Source: a bacterium (lineage in GTDB: Bacteria; Deinococcota; Deinococci; Deinococcales; Deinococcaceae). Taken from it: a stretch of DNA of 53,903 nt. The DNA lies in the NCBI GenBank assembly GCA_021810505.1, contig JAJZIR010000016.1, positions 1 through 53,903 of the forward strand. The letters run 5' to 3'. The notes beneath the pieces were generated by a model. It ran no database searches. It had not been told where the DNA came from and was given only the letters and a program-made list of their open reading frames with translations. A program made the position numbers and the translations under genes. Positions 19,374-28,184 of this stretch are shown here, one piece after another (position 1 is the stretch's first letter; each line of letters begins with the position of its first letter).

Positions 19374-20504
19374 GTGGAGATCGCTATCCTGTGCCACGTC
19401 AGCGCCGGTGGGTCCGGCGTGGTGGCGACCGAATTAGGCGTAGCTCTGGCGGCTCTGGGCCATCAGGTCCACTTCATCGCCCAGCAGCAACCCTTCCGGC
19501 TCCCCTCGCTGAGGGGGCAGGGCCAGGGAATCTACTTCCACCAGGTGGGCTCCTACGCCTATCCGCTGTTCGAGACCCCCCTGACCGTTCTGAACGAGGC
19601 CAACGCCCTGGCCAGCGTCATCCTGGAGCACGGCATCGAGCTGAGCCACGCCCACTACGCTATCCCGCACGCTTCCAGCGCCCTGATGGCCAAGGACATC
19701 ACCCGGCGGAGCAAAGTGTTGACCACCCTGCATGGGACCGACGTGACCTTGGTCGGCCTGGATCCGGCCTTTCGGCACTCCACCCGCTACGCCATCGAGC
19801 ACAGCGACGCCGTGACCGCCGTCTCCCACTTCCTGGCCAGGCAGACCTTGGAGATGTTCCATCTGGACCTGCCCATCTCGGTCATCCCCAACATGGTTGA
19901 TACCAAGCGCTTTCGCCCCAACCGCTCCGCCAACCTGCGGCAGCGCTTTGCCGACCCCGAGCAAGCACTCCTAGTCCACATCAGCAACTTCCGAGCGGTC
20001 AAGCGTACCGAAGATGTGGTGCAGGTCTTCGCCAGGGTCGCCAGCCAACAGCCCGCTCGGCTGCTCATGATCGGAGACGGGCCGGAGCACGACCCGACCA
20101 TGGAGCTGGCGGAGCGGCTGGGCGTCTCCGGGCAGATACAGTTCCTGGGCAGCTTTCCGAGCGTCGAGGAGGTCCTGGGGATCGCCGACCTGTTCCTGCT
20201 GCCCAGCTCCCAGGAGAGCTTCGGCCTGGTCGCTTTGGAGGCGATGAGCTGCGAGGTCCCGGTGATCGCCAGCCGGGTGGGCGGCCTCCCGGAAGTGGTC
20301 GGAGAGGGCCGGGAAGCCGGGGGGATACTTTGCCCGGTGCGGGACGTAGACACCATGGCCGACCGGGCGATCACCCTGCTGGCGGATAGGGAGCGGCGCC
20401 AGGCGATGGGCCGTGCAGGTAGGCAGCGGGCCAGGAAGCTGTTCCGCCCGGATCGGGTGGTCTCCGGTTACCTACAGGTCTATTCTTCCCTGACCTCCGG
20501 CTGA
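19374..20504 (+). CDS. bshA: N-acetyl-alpha-D-glucosaminyl L-malate synthase BshA
   Basis: A GT4 retaining glycosyltransferase that joins UDP-GlcNAc to L-malate, the first step of bacillithiol synthesis. 376 residues, normal size. The BshA N-terminus is recognisable: [20 protein letters not shown], then [11 protein letters not shown] and [11 protein letters not shown]. The middle has [12 protein letters not shown] and [10 protein letters not shown]. The donor-site EX7E motif is [20 protein letters not shown], with [10 protein letters not shown] after it. BshB and BshC are not in the window, so the pathway is inferred from this one enzyme. Its 3' end overlaps the convergent AAC(3)-type gene by 25 bp. 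Confidence 0.93.
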   Translation: MEIAILCHVSAGGSGVVATELGVALAALGHQVHFIAQQQPFRLPSLRGQGQGIYFHQVGSYAYPLFETPLTVLNEANALASVILEHGIELSHAHYAIPHASSALMAKDITRRSKVLTTLHGTDVTLVGLDPAFRHSTRYAIEHSDAVTAVSHFLARQTLEMFHLDLPISVIPNMVDTKRFRPNRSANLRQRFADPEQALLVHISNFRAVKRTEDVVQVFARVASQQPARLLMIGDGPEHDPTMELAERLGVSGQIQFLGSFPSVEEVLGIADLFLLPSSQESFGLVALEAMSCEVPVIASRVGGLPEVVGEGREAGGILCPVRDVDTMADRAITLLADRERRQAMGRAGRQRARKLFRPDRVVSGYLQVYSSLTSG

Positions 20505-21325
20505 GGTGCCGGCAACCTGGGGCGCAGTCCGAACCGGCGGACCAGGGTTCGGACCTGTTGACAGCGGCAGCCCAGGTAGTTGCAGAGCAAGGCCTCCGGG
20601 TCGCGCAGGATCACTTCGGTGGTGGTATCGACCACTTCCCGGACCCGAAATACGGCGATCCGGCCCTGCTCCAGCCGCAAGCTGCGGCCAGAGAGCAGCG
20701 GCGCGATGCGGTCGAAGGCCGCCGAGCAGTTGGGGAAGTAGGTCTCCCTCACCTCCTCGCCGACCATCACGTAGCGGGGGAGCAGCGCTTGGCCGGCCAG
20801 GTACTCGCCGTAGTGCATGGAGGTGTTGGAGCGGTGATCCACGCCGAGCAAGATGACCAGGCCGTCAAGGCGGTACAGCTCGCCGATGGGGCCGTACGGG
20901 TTCTCCAGGGTCTGGCCCCGCAGCAGATTCTCCGCGTCCGGCCCGATCGCCGCGAAGCTGAGCGCGGGGTGCGCGGAGCGCAGGCGGCCGGGCTGATCGG
21001 CCAGCCACTGGGCCACCCGGCCGATATCCGGGGATATCCGGCTATCTTGGCAGAAAGCCACGCGCGACCGGGGAGGGGGCTGAGGCCAGTCCGGCTGCGC
21101 CCGCTCGGGAGGCCACACCAGGGTGTAGTAGGTGAAGGCCGGCATCAGCAAGGTGCGCAGCGAGCTGACCAAAGCCTCCCCCATCCCCTGAGCCCCGCCC
21201 TCCACATACCCGAAAGCGCTCAGGGAAGTATGGGCGATGGCGACCTGACCACCCACACCCAGGTCCTCCAGAGCCGAGCGCAGCTGCGCTGGCTTGACTG
21301 CTGAGCGGCGGAACAGGTTGAGCAC
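20480..21325 (-). CDS. AAC(3) family N-acetyltransferase
   Basis: An acetyl-CoA-dependent acetyltransferase of the Antibiotic_NAT fold (PF02522, as in YokD). Motifs are [13 protein letters not shown] near the N-terminus, [14 protein letters not shown], and [17 protein letters not shown], which carries the conserved His and CoA-site residues. About 281 residues from GTG 21325, 5 nt after the upstream stop. A longer frame to 21511 would cover the previous gene. Many chromosomal members do not confer aminoglycoside resistance and have unknown acceptors. The C-terminal tail contains three nearby cysteines ([10 protein letters not shown]), which is unusual and may bind metal. It is cotranscribed with the repeat protein upstream. 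Confidence 0.85.
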   Translation of the reverse strand: MLNLFRRSAVKPAQLRSALEDLGVGGQVAIAHTSLSAFGYVEGGAQGMGEALVSSLRTLLMPAFTYYTLVWPPERAQPDWPQPPPRSRVAFCQDSRISPDIGRVAQWLADQPGRLRSAHPALSFAAIGPDAENLLRGQTLENPYGPIGELYRLDGLVILLGVDHRSNTSMHYGEYLAGQALLPRYVMVGEEVRETYFPNCSAAFDRIAPLLSGRSLRLEQGRIAVFRVREVVDTTTEVILRDPEALLCNYLGCRCQQVRTLVRRFGLRPRLPAPQPEVREE

Positions 21326-21330
21326 CTGGC

Positions 21331-21795
21331 TCAGGCGGGCCGCTTGAGCGGGAGCAGGCTCTGACCCGCCACCCGGAAGGCCATGGCCAAGACCACCACC
21401 GCGATCCAGATCGGGATCTCTCCCACCGTCCCGGAGAAACTCCGGATAGCCTGGCCCGAGCGGAACGCACCGCTCAGCGAAGATCCTTCCGGTTGGGCAG
21501 CCACTGCCCAACCGTGCAGGGCGTCGCCGCCGTACAGCCCCGACACCGAGGTGACGCCGCGGAGCTGGAGCGGAACGCCGCCGACCTCACCGACCAGCTG
21601 GCCGTCGCTCAGAGATAGCCGGACCGGGTAGGCACCCACCGATCCGACCAGTCCGTCATCCAAGACGTCCAAGTGGATTTCGGCACCGAACAAGCGGCCA
21701 CCGACTTGCCCACTCAGGTGCTCCTCGCGCATCACGGCGCGGATGGGCAGTCCACCCGGGGCCTCTCCTAGGCGCAGGTTCAAAGCGTCGCTCAT
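21331..21795 (-). CDS. Hypothetical repeat protein with C-terminal membrane segment (154 aa)
   Basis: ATG 21795 is set by TATACT 6 nt upstream. The larger open frame (to 22290) is the shadow of sucD. The protein is built from short degenerate beta repeats around G-x-[50 protein letters not shown] and [14 protein letters not shown]. The last copy runs into a single hydrophobic segment ([17 protein letters not shown]) and a basic tail. That suggests a small beta-solenoid-like domain anchored at the membrane. I recognise no family. The AAC(3)-type gene starts 5 nt after its stop. Confidence 0.75.
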   Translation of the reverse strand: MSDALNLRLGEAPGGLPIRAVMREEHLSGQVGGRLFGAEIHLDVLDDGLVGSVGAYPVRLSLSDGQLVGEVGGVPLQLRGVTSVSGLYGGDALHGWAVAAQPEGSSLSGAFRSGQAIRSFSGTVGEIPIWIAVVVLAMAFRVAGQSLLPLKRPA

Positions 21796-21801
21796 AGGTC
21801 C

Positions 21802-21807
21802 AGTATA
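21802..21807 (-). promoter_or_regulatory. -10 box (TATACT) for the 154-aa repeat protein
   Basis: TATACT on the minus strand, 6 nt, then ATG 21795. The sequence GGCTATACTGG lies between this gene and the end of sucD (stop at 21813). Confidence 0.55.
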
Positions 21808-21812
21808 GCCGC

Positions 21813-22715
21813 TCAGGGAAGCGCCTTGGAGAGCAGGGCGGCGATCTCCGGCATGGTATCCGCCACCGGAACACCCGCCCGCGCCATGGCTGCCAGCTTC
21901 GATTCCGGCGTGCCGACGTTGCCCATGATGATCGCCCCAGCGTGCCCCATCCGCTTGCCCTCGGGGGCGGTGCGGCCGGAGATAAAGGCGACCACCGGCT
22001 TGCGCATGTGACCGGCGATGTAGGCAGCGGCGGCCTCCTCGTCGGCACCGCCGATCTCCCCGATCAACACTACCGCCTCGGTCGCCGGATCGGCCTCGAA
22101 CAGCGGGAGGACGTCCGCGAAGGTGGTCCCGATGACCGGGTCGCCCCCAATCCCCACCGTGGTGCTGGTCCCCAGGCCGGCCTCCGAGAGCAGGGCAGCC
22201 GCCTCGTAGGTCAGCGTCCCCGAACGGCTGATCAGGCCGACTCGGCCCGGGGAGGCGAAGAAGCGGTTGGGCATGATCCCCACCTTGCACTTCCCCGAGG
22301 AGACCAGGCCAGGGCAGTTCCCGCCGATCAGGCGGATCGGCGGTTGACCATCCAGGCGGCGGCGGAGGTTCAAGTCCTTGAGTTCCCGCACCACCCGCAT
22401 CATGTCTACAGTCGGCATGCCCTCGGCGATGTTCACGATCAGGGGAACCCCGGCATGGGCCGCCTCCAAGGTGGCGTCGGCCGCACCCGCGGGCGGGACG
22501 AAGATGATGCTGGCGTCGATGCGGTGATGGCGGACCGCTTCCTGCACGCTGTCATAGACTGGCCAGCCGTCCAGGCTGGCACCGCCCTTACCTGGGGTCA
22601 CACCGCCCACGATCTTGGTGCCGTACTCGCGCATAGCCCGGGCGTGGTAGGTCCCTTCCCTGCCGGTAATGCCCTGGACCAGAACCTGGGTCTCCGAACC
22701 GATCAGGATGCTCAC
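21813..22715 (-). CDS. sucD: Succinyl-CoA synthetase alpha subunit (ADP/GDP-forming)
   Basis: The catalytic subunit that carries the phosphohistidine and the CoA-binding Rossmann domain. 300 residues. The N-terminal CoA domain has [20 protein letters not shown] and GGVTPGKGG. The mid-region is [20 protein letters not shown], then [17 protein letters not shown]. The active histidine is in [13 protein letters not shown] near residue 246. GTG 22715 overlaps the sucC stop by 4 nt (GTGA). With SucC it makes ATP or GTP from succinyl-CoA in the TCA cycle. Confidence 0.97.
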   Translation of the reverse strand: MSILIGSETQVLVQGITGREGTYHARAMREYGTKIVGGVTPGKGGASLDGWPVYDSVQEAVRHHRIDASIIFVPPAGAADATLEAAHAGVPLIVNIAEGMPTVDMMRVVRELKDLNLRRRLDGQPPIRLIGGNCPGLVSSGKCKVGIMPNRFFASPGRVGLISRSGTLTYEAAALLSEAGLGTSTTVGIGGDPVIGTTFADVLPLFEADPATEAVVLIGEIGGADEEAAAAYIAGHMRKPVVAFISGRTAPEGKRMGHAGAIIMGNVGTPESKLAAMARAGVPVADTMPEIAALLSKALP

Positions 22716-23851
22716 GCGGACACCTCTCTTGCCAGGGCTTCGGCGGCTGCGAACATGTCCGGATACATCCGGATCAAGGGCGTCTTGAGGTCGGCCAGCA
22801 GCGCCTTGGCTTCCTCCTCCGCGGTCCCCGCGACCCGCATCGCCACCGGCTTGTTCAGCAGCCCTTCCTCCAGGGCGCGGATCACCCCCTTGGCGACCTC
22901 GTCGGCGCGGGTGATCCCGCCGAAGATGTTGATCAGGATCCCGCGGACATCTGGGTCGCGCAAGACCAAGCGGACAGCGTTATAGACCACCTCGGCCTTG
23001 GCTCCGCCGCCGATATCCAGGAAGTTGGCTGGCTTCCCTCCGACCCGGTTGACGACGTCCAGGCTGGTCATGACCAGGCCGGCGCCGTTCCCGATGATGC
23101 CGACGTGGCCGTCCAGCTTGACGTAGGCGAAGCCGAAGTTGCTGGCCTCGACTTCCAGGGGGTGCTCCGCCTCGGTCTCCCGATAGTGCATCAGGTCGGC
23201 GTGGCGGAACAGGGCGTTGTCGTCCAGATCGACTTTGGCATCGGCAGCCACCACCTCGCCTTGGGCGGTCACGACCAGGGGGTTGATCTCGGCCAGGGTC
23301 GCGTCGGCAGCGAAACAGGCCCTGGAGAGTGCCACCATCATCTGCGCGATCTTGGACAGGCTGCCCTCCAGGCCCGCCTCCAGGGCGACCCGACGCGCCT
23401 CGAAGGGCCGCAGCCCAGCTACCGGATCGACCGGGAGGCGAAAGATCGCCTCGGGCCGGGTGGCAGCCACTTCCTCGATCTCGATTCCGCCCTCCTTGGA
23501 CACCATCAGGGTGTAGGTCTGTACATTCCGGTCGACGATCATGCCGGCGTAGTACTCCTTGGCGATATCGACCGCGGCGGTCACCAGGACCTTTTTGACC
23601 GTAAAGCCCTTGATGTCCATGCCCAGGATGGCCTCGGCCGCCGCAGTGGCCGCGTCGGGGTCCTTGCAGTACTTGACGCCCCCCGCCTTGCCCCGCCCGC
23701 CCACATGCACCTGGGCCTTGACCATCACCGGCACGCCCAACTCCTGGGCGATGGCCCGCACCTGATCGGGGCTGTACGCGACCTTGCCCATGGGAACTGC
23801 CACTCCGTAGCGGGAGAGCAGCTCTTTTCCCTGGTATTCGTGAAGCTTCAC
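22712..23851 (-). CDS. sucC: Succinyl-CoA synthetase beta subunit
   Basis: The nucleotide-binding ATP-grasp subunit, 379 residues. Landmarks are the start [34 protein letters not shown] (nucleotide loop), [22 protein letters not shown] (succinate/phosphate site), [12 protein letters not shown] and [19 protein letters not shown] 23851 has AGGAGG 6 nt upstream. It follows fdhD with an 11-nt gap, so it sits at the end of a formate dehydrogenase run, an unusual place for a TCA-cycle gene. Confidence 0.97.
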   Translation of the reverse strand: MKLHEYQGKELLSRYGVAVPMGKVAYSPDQVRAIAQELGVPVMVKAQVHVGGRGKAGGVKYCKDPDAATAAAEAILGMDIKGFTVKKVLVTAAVDIAKEYYAGMIVDRNVQTYTLMVSKEGGIEIEEVAATRPEAIFRLPVDPVAGLRPFEARRVALEAGLEGSLSKIAQMMVALSRACFAADATLAEINPLVVTAQGEVVAADAKVDLDDNALFRHADLMHYRETEAEHPLEVEASNFGFAYVKLDGHVGIIGNGAGLVMTSLDVVNRVGGKPANFLDIGGGAKAEVVYNAVRLVLRDPDVRGILINIFGGITRADEVAKGVIRALEEGLLNKPVAMRVAGTAEEEAKALLADLKTPLIRMYPDMFAAAEALAREVSA

Positions 23852-23862
23852 ACTTAGCCTCC

Positions 23863-24741
23863 TCAGCTGCCCGGCGGCAGTCCGCCGGCCAGTATAACGC
23901 CTGCATCTGGCTTCCGGAGGCGCTCCGGTCCGCTATAGACATTGAACCCTTCCCCCCTCAGGAAGCCGCAGACGGTCAGGCCAAAGGCCTGGGCCATAGA
24001 GATGGCTAGGCTGCTGGGGGCCGAGATGGAAGCCAGGCAGGGGATACCGGCCACCACCGCCTTCTGGGCTATCTCCATACCGATGCGGCCGCTGACCAGC
24101 AGGACCGCCGCCCGGTCTAGGCAGTCTTGGAGCAGCGCCCAGCCGATGGCCTGATCGACAGCGTTGTGGCGGCCGATATCCTCGCGGACCACCAGGCACT
24201 CTCCCGCCTCGGTGAAGAGGGCAGCGGCGTGCAGGCCACCGGTGCGCGCGAAGAGAGGCTGGGCCTGGCGCAGGCGGTGGGGTAGGCCCACCAACACGGC
24301 TGGATCGATGGTGGTAGTGGTATGGGCGAGAGCTGCGGTGGGGCGGGAGACGAGGCGGGAAGCCAGCTCAGAGATGGTCTGCACGCCGCATACGCCGCAG
24401 GCGCTGCCAGCCAGCGGTGAGCGGGCGGTGCGAGCGGGCGGTCCCCAGCGCAGGCGGGCGGTAACCACGTTGTAACGCTGCTCCCCTCGGCCGCAGTAGC
24501 GCAGGCCCAGCAGATCGTCGGCGCAGCGGATCAAGCCCTCGGCCAGCAGCAGGCCGGCGCAGAGCTCGAAGTCGTGGCTAGGCGTCCGGAGGGTCACTCC
24601 CAGGACGCTCTGGCCTTGCGGACCCTCCAGGCGAATCTCCAGGGGCTCCTCCCCCACCACCCGGTCGCTGACCAAGCGGTCCTCGCCTCCGCGCACCCGG
24701 CGCACGGTCACGCGGACCAGGGCGCCGGCCCGGGCGGTCAT
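23863..24741 (-). CDS. fdhD: Formate dehydrogenase accessory sulfurtransferase FdhD
   Basis: FdhD passes sulfur from a cysteine desulfurase to the molybdenum cofactor, which is needed for formate dehydrogenase activity. 292 residues. The family core [20 protein letters not shown] is present and the catalytic CxxC is CGVC (Cys115 and Cys118) in [11 protein letters not shown]. Later landmarks are [25 protein letters not shown] and [23 protein letters not shown] 24741 overlaps the DUF1641 stop by 4 nt, and fdhA lies one gene further up, a functional cluster. Confidence 0.96.
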   Translation of the reverse strand: MTARAGALVRVTVRRVRGGEDRLVSDRVVGEEPLEIRLEGPQGQSVLGVTLRTPSHDFELCAGLLLAEGLIRCADDLLGLRYCGRGEQRYNVVTARLRWGPPARTARSPLAGSACGVCGVQTISELASRLVSRPTAALAHTTTTIDPAVLVGLPHRLRQAQPLFARTGGLHAAALFTEAGECLVVREDIGRHNAVDQAIGWALLQDCLDRAAVLLVSGRIGMEIAQKAVVAGIPCLASISAPSSLAISMAQAFGLTVCGFLRGEGFNVYSGPERLRKPDAGVILAGGLPPGS

Positions 24742-25199
24742 GGGCGCTGCCAGCGCCGACCCACCTCCTCCAGCGTGTCGGCGAGCACCCAGAGCACCCG
24801 CCGGCTGGCTGGCCGGGCGATCCGGCGGGCCAAGGCCCAGAGGCTGGCCCGGCTGGGAGCCGAGAACAATCCCTCCTGCAGCCCAGTGCGGACAGCGGTA
24901 GCTGTCACCCGCAACAGATCGGGATCCATCTGGGTCAAACTCTGGGCCAGCACCACCAGGTTGCGCAGCGCCCGCAGGTTGGGGGCCTGGGTCAATTGCT
25001 CCAGAAGCTTGGCCGAGAGGTCGTCCCCCGCCCGCAGCAGGGCAGCCAGGAGGTCCAAGATCCCCCGCTGGTGCAGCAGCTGCAGGAGGTCGTAGGCGGC
25101 CAGGAGCGCCTCGGCGTGCTCGGCCGGGGCCGCCTCCAGGCGGGCCAACAACCGCTGCTTGGGGTCTTGATCGGGCTGATAGGAGACTGGCTCAGCCAT
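24738..25199 (-). CDS. DUF1641 protein (formate dehydrogenase partner)
   Basis: A 153-residue helical protein of the DUF1641 family, found beside YjgC-type formate dehydrogenases (YjgD in Bacillus). The core QLLHQRGILDLLAALLRAGD and QAPNLRALRNLVVLAQSLTQ is typical. Function is not established; it is thought to be an accessory or small subunit of the dehydrogenase. It lacks cysteine clusters and membrane segments. It overlaps fdhA by 8 nt at its start and fdhD by 4 nt at its end, so all three are translated from one message. Confidence 0.9.
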   Translation of the reverse strand: MAEPVSYQPDQDPKQRLLARLEAAPAEHAEALLAAYDLLQLLHQRGILDLLAALLRAGDDLSAKLLEQLTQAPNLRALRNLVVLAQSLTQMDPDLLRVTATAVRTGLQEGLFSAPSRASLWALARRIARPASRRVLWVLADTLEEVGRRWQRP

Positions 25200-28125
25200 C
25201 GTGGTTCCTCCTGCGGGCAGCGGCCTGCCATTTGCGCTCGACCTCCACGCCGCGCTGCGGGGTAGGCCGGCCGTGCCTGGGGTTGCTCTTGGGCAACGGG
25301 GCGAGACCCCGTTCGGGCAGGACCTCCATGCGCACGGCGACTTCCTTGTAGGCAGGGGTATGGGTGACCGCGTCGGTGTGAGAGCCGGTCAAGAGGTTGA
25401 CCGGGGCGTCGGTCGAATTCATCGGCAAGTAGAGCTGGCGGCCGAAGACCCGGGCGGTCACCTCGGCCTGGATGCGCAGCGAGCCGTGGCGGGAGGTCAA
25501 CCGCACCCACTGCCCGCTGGCGATCCCGCGCTCGGCGGCCAGCTCCGGCGAGACCTCCAGGAAGGCCGAGGGGGTGATCGCGGCGATCCCGGGGACGCGG
25601 TAAGTCATGTTGCCCTCGTGAAAGTGCTCGAGCAACCTGCCGTTGTTCAGGTGCAGATCGTACTCGGCGTCGGTTTGCTCCAGAGGCGGGCGGTACTCGG
25701 TGGGGTAGAGCTTGGCCCGGCCACCCGGAAAGGCGAAGGACTCGGTATAGAGCAGCGGCGCGTCCACACCGTCCGGCGCAACCGGCCACTGCAGCGAGCG
25801 GTAGCCAGCCAAGCGGTCGTAGCTGACCCCGGCGTAGAGCGGAGTCAGGGCGGCGATCTCCTGCATCACCTGGGCAGGCCCCGCATACTCCCACTTCGCC
25901 CCCAGGGCCCCAGCCAACTGGCAGAGGATCTGCCAGTCAGGGCGGCTCTCTCCCAGCGGCTCCAGCGCCGGGGAGAAGTGCTGGATGCGGCGCTCGGTCG
26001 AGGTGAAGGTCCCCTCCTTCTCCAGGCTCGGGCAAGCCGGCAAAACCACATCGGCGAAGCGGCAGGTCTCGCTGAAGAAGATGTCCTGCACGACCAGCAG
26101 TTCCAGGGAACGAAAGGCTTGATGGACCTTATTGAGGTTGGAGTCCACCAGGCCCATCTCCTCGCCGATCAGGTAGAGGCCGCGCAGGCGGCCTTCCAGG
26201 GCAGCGTCGACCATCTCGTGGTTATCCAGGCCAGGTTGGGCGGGGAGCTTGACCCCCCAGGCCGCCTCGAAGCGGGAGGTGACCTCGGGCTCCAAAGGCT
26301 GGTAGCCGGGGAGCAGGTTGGGCATCGCGCCCATGTCGCTAGCCCCTTGGACGTTATTGTGGCCGCGCAGGGGATACGCCCCGGTGCCGGGGCGCCCGTA
26401 GTTCCCGCTGAGCAAGAGCAGGTTGGAGATGGCGGTCGAGGTGTCGGAACCGCCGCCGTGCTGGGTGACCCCCATGGCCCAGAGGACGCAGACCCCCTTG
26501 GCCGAGGCGATCCGCTCGGCCAGGTCGGCCAGGGTCGCCGCTGGGACGCCGCAGGCGCGCTCGGCGTACTCCAGGGTGTAAGGCTCCAAGCTGGCTCGGA
26601 AGGCCTCTAGGCCGTCCACTCGCCGGTCCAGGAAGTCCCTGTCCTCCAAGCCGTGATCCAGCAGGTAGCGGCTCAGCGCGTGGATCCAGATCTGGTCGGT
26701 ACCGGGCTGCGGCCGCAAAAACAGATCGGCGCGCCTGGCCATCTCGTGCTCCCTGAGGTCAGCCACCACCAGGGTCTGCCCGTAGAGCTTGTGCGCGCGC
26801 TTCACCCGGGTCGCCAATACCGGGTGGGATTCAGCGGTGTTGCTGCCGATGATCAGGACCAGGCCAGCCCGCTCGATGTCCCGGATAGATCCGGAATCGC
26901 CGCCGTAGCCGACGGTCCGGAACAAGCCGGTGGTGGCCGGCGCCTGGCAGTAGCGCGAGCAGTTATCGACGTTATGGGTACCGACCACCTGCCTGGCCAG
27001 TTTCTGGGTCAGGTAAGCTTCCTCGTTGCTGCACTTCGAGGAGGCGATAAAGCCCAGGGCGTCCGGGCCGTACTCCGAAGCGATGGCCCGGATGCGTCCG
27101 GCCACGAAGGCCAGGGCCTCCTGCCACTCCACCTCCCGGAAACCCGCTCCATCGCGCAGCAGCGGCTTGGTGAGCCGTTTGGGGTCGTTGACGAAAGACC
27201 AGCCGAACTTCCCCTTGACGCAGGTCGAGATCCCGTTGGCCGGACCTCGGCCCGGCTCGACCCGCAGCAGCTCGCGGCCCTTGGTGAGCACGTCGAAGCT
27301 GCAGCCCACCCCGCAGTAGGTGCAGACGGTCTTGGTCCGCTTGAGCCTACCCCCCGCCGCCCTAGCTGTCGCCTCCAGGTCCGAGACGGCCTGGATGGCT
27401 TGGAAACCGAGCTCAGGCTCTAGCCCCTTGACCAAGGTGACCATCGGATCGGCCACCTTGGAGGGCAGAGCGCTCAGGAGCCCGGCCCGGCCGAGCATGG
27501 CCGTTTCCATCAGGGCGTTGCAGGGGCAGACCGTGACGCAGTGGCCGCAGGAGACGCAGCTGGACTCCCCGATCGGGCTACCGCCGTCCCAGAGTACCCT
27601 GGGCTGCTCGTCCTCCCAGCGGATGCTCAGGGTTTCATTGACCTGCACGTTCTGACAAGCCTCCACGCAGCGGCCGCAGAGGATGCACTGGCTGGGATCG
27701 TAGCGGTAAAAGGGGTTGCTGAAGTCAGGGGGGTCCTGGGCCGGCCGGTAGGGCAGAGACTGGTGCTCGACGCCCAACAGCGCGGTGGTCTGGTGTACCT
27801 GGCAGTCGCCGTTGTTGTTGTCGCAGATGGTGCAGTAGAGCAGGTGCCTGGAGAGCAGCTGGTCGAAGGCGGCGTTCTGGGCCGCCTTGGCCACAGCAGA
27901 ACGGGTCTCCACCACCAACCCCGGGGTCACCCGGGTCGCGCAGGCGCGCTGCAGCTGCCCACCCACTTCGACCATGCAACTGTCACAGGTCTGCAGCGGC
28001 CCCAGAGCTGGGTGGTAACAGACCTTGGGAAGGACGATTCCGCTACGGTCCAGCGCTTCGATCAACAGCTCCCCGGTCTCGGCTGAAAGCGTCCGACCAT
28101 CGACGACGATCTGGGTCTGCTCCAC
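25192..28125 (-). CDS. fdhA: Formate dehydrogenase alpha subunit, molybdopterin and Fe-S (YjgC/FdhA type)
   Basis: A cytosolic molybdo/tungsto-bis-MGD enzyme oxidising formate to CO2. The 977 residues are ordered as follows. A 2Fe-2S ferredoxin domain has Cys36, 47, 50 and 62. A His-Cys 4Fe-4S segment follows (LLYCTICDNNNGDCQVHQ). Two 4Fe-4S clusters come next (CILCGRCVEACQNVQ and CVSCGHCVTVCPCNALME). The catalytic domain starts with TVCTYCGVGCSFDV. The Mo ligand region is NVDNCSRYCQAPATTGLFRT, a cysteine form with Gln after Cys. A C-terminal MGD-binding domain ends the protein. GTG 28125 has GGAGGGGGAAAG before it. It heads the fdhA-DUF1641-fdhD-sucC-sucD run. The electron acceptor is not evident; no NuoEF-like subunit is adjacent. 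Confidence 0.94.
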   Translation of the reverse strand: MEQTQIVVDGRTLSAETGELLIEALDRSGIVLPKVCYHPALGPLQTCDSCMVEVGGQLQRACATRVTPGLVVETRSAVAKAAQNAAFDQLLSRHLLYCTICDNNNGDCQVHQTTALLGVEHQSLPYRPAQDPPDFSNPFYRYDPSQCILCGRCVEACQNVQVNETLSIRWEDEQPRVLWDGGSPIGESSCVSCGHCVTVCPCNALMETAMLGRAGLLSALPSKVADPMVTLVKGLEPELGFQAIQAVSDLEATARAAGGRLKRTKTVCTYCGVGCSFDVLTKGRELLRVEPGRGPANGISTCVKGKFGWSFVNDPKRLTKPLLRDGAGFREVEWQEALAFVAGRIRAIASEYGPDALGFIASSKCSNEEAYLTQKLARQVVGTHNVDNCSRYCQAPATTGLFRTVGYGGDSGSIRDIERAGLVLIIGSNTAESHPVLATRVKRAHKLYGQTLVVADLREHEMARRADLFLRPQPGTDQIWIHALSRYLLDHGLEDRDFLDRRVDGLEAFRASLEPYTLEYAERACGVPAATLADLAERIASAKGVCVLWAMGVTQHGGGSDTSTAISNLLLLSGNYGRPGTGAYPLRGHNNVQGASDMGAMPNLLPGYQPLEPEVTSRFEAAWGVKLPAQPGLDNHEMVDAALEGRLRGLYLIGEEMGLVDSNLNKVHQAFRSLELLVVQDIFFSETCRFADVVLPACPSLEKEGTFTSTERRIQHFSPALEPLGESRPDWQILCQLAGALGAKWEYAGPAQVMQEIAALTPLYAGVSYDRLAGYRSLQWPVAPDGVDAPLLYTESFAFPGGRAKLYPTEYRPPLEQTDAEYDLHLNNGRLLEHFHEGNMTYRVPGIAAITPSAFLEVSPELAAERGIASGQWVRLTSRHGSLRIQAEVTARVFGRQLYLPMNSTDAPVNLLTGSHTDAVTHTPAYKEVAVRMEVLPERGLAPLPKSNPRHGRPTPQRGVEVERKWQAAARRRNHDG

Positions 28126-28178
28126 CTTTCCCCCTCCGGCCGGGACCGCACCCCGACCTGGCTCTGAACTTTGGGTGC

Positions 28179-28184
28179 AGTCTA
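28179..28184 (-). promoter_or_regulatory. -10 box (TAGACT) for the fdh operon, overlapping the M32 stop codon
   Basis: The TAG stop of the M32 carboxypeptidase gene is the first half of TAGACT. Transcription from it would give a leader of about 45 nt carrying the fdhA ribosome site. Confidence 0.45.

Noticed and set aside
21331-22290. A 319-codon minus-strand ORF covering sucD
   Set aside because: Only its C-terminal 154 codons are coding-like and have their own promoter. The rest is a frame shadow of sucD.
26940-27010. Selenocysteine at the FdhA active site
   Set aside because: The Mo-ligand position in CSRYCQAP is an ordinary Cys codon and there is no in-frame TGA, so no SECIS or Sec insertion is needed.
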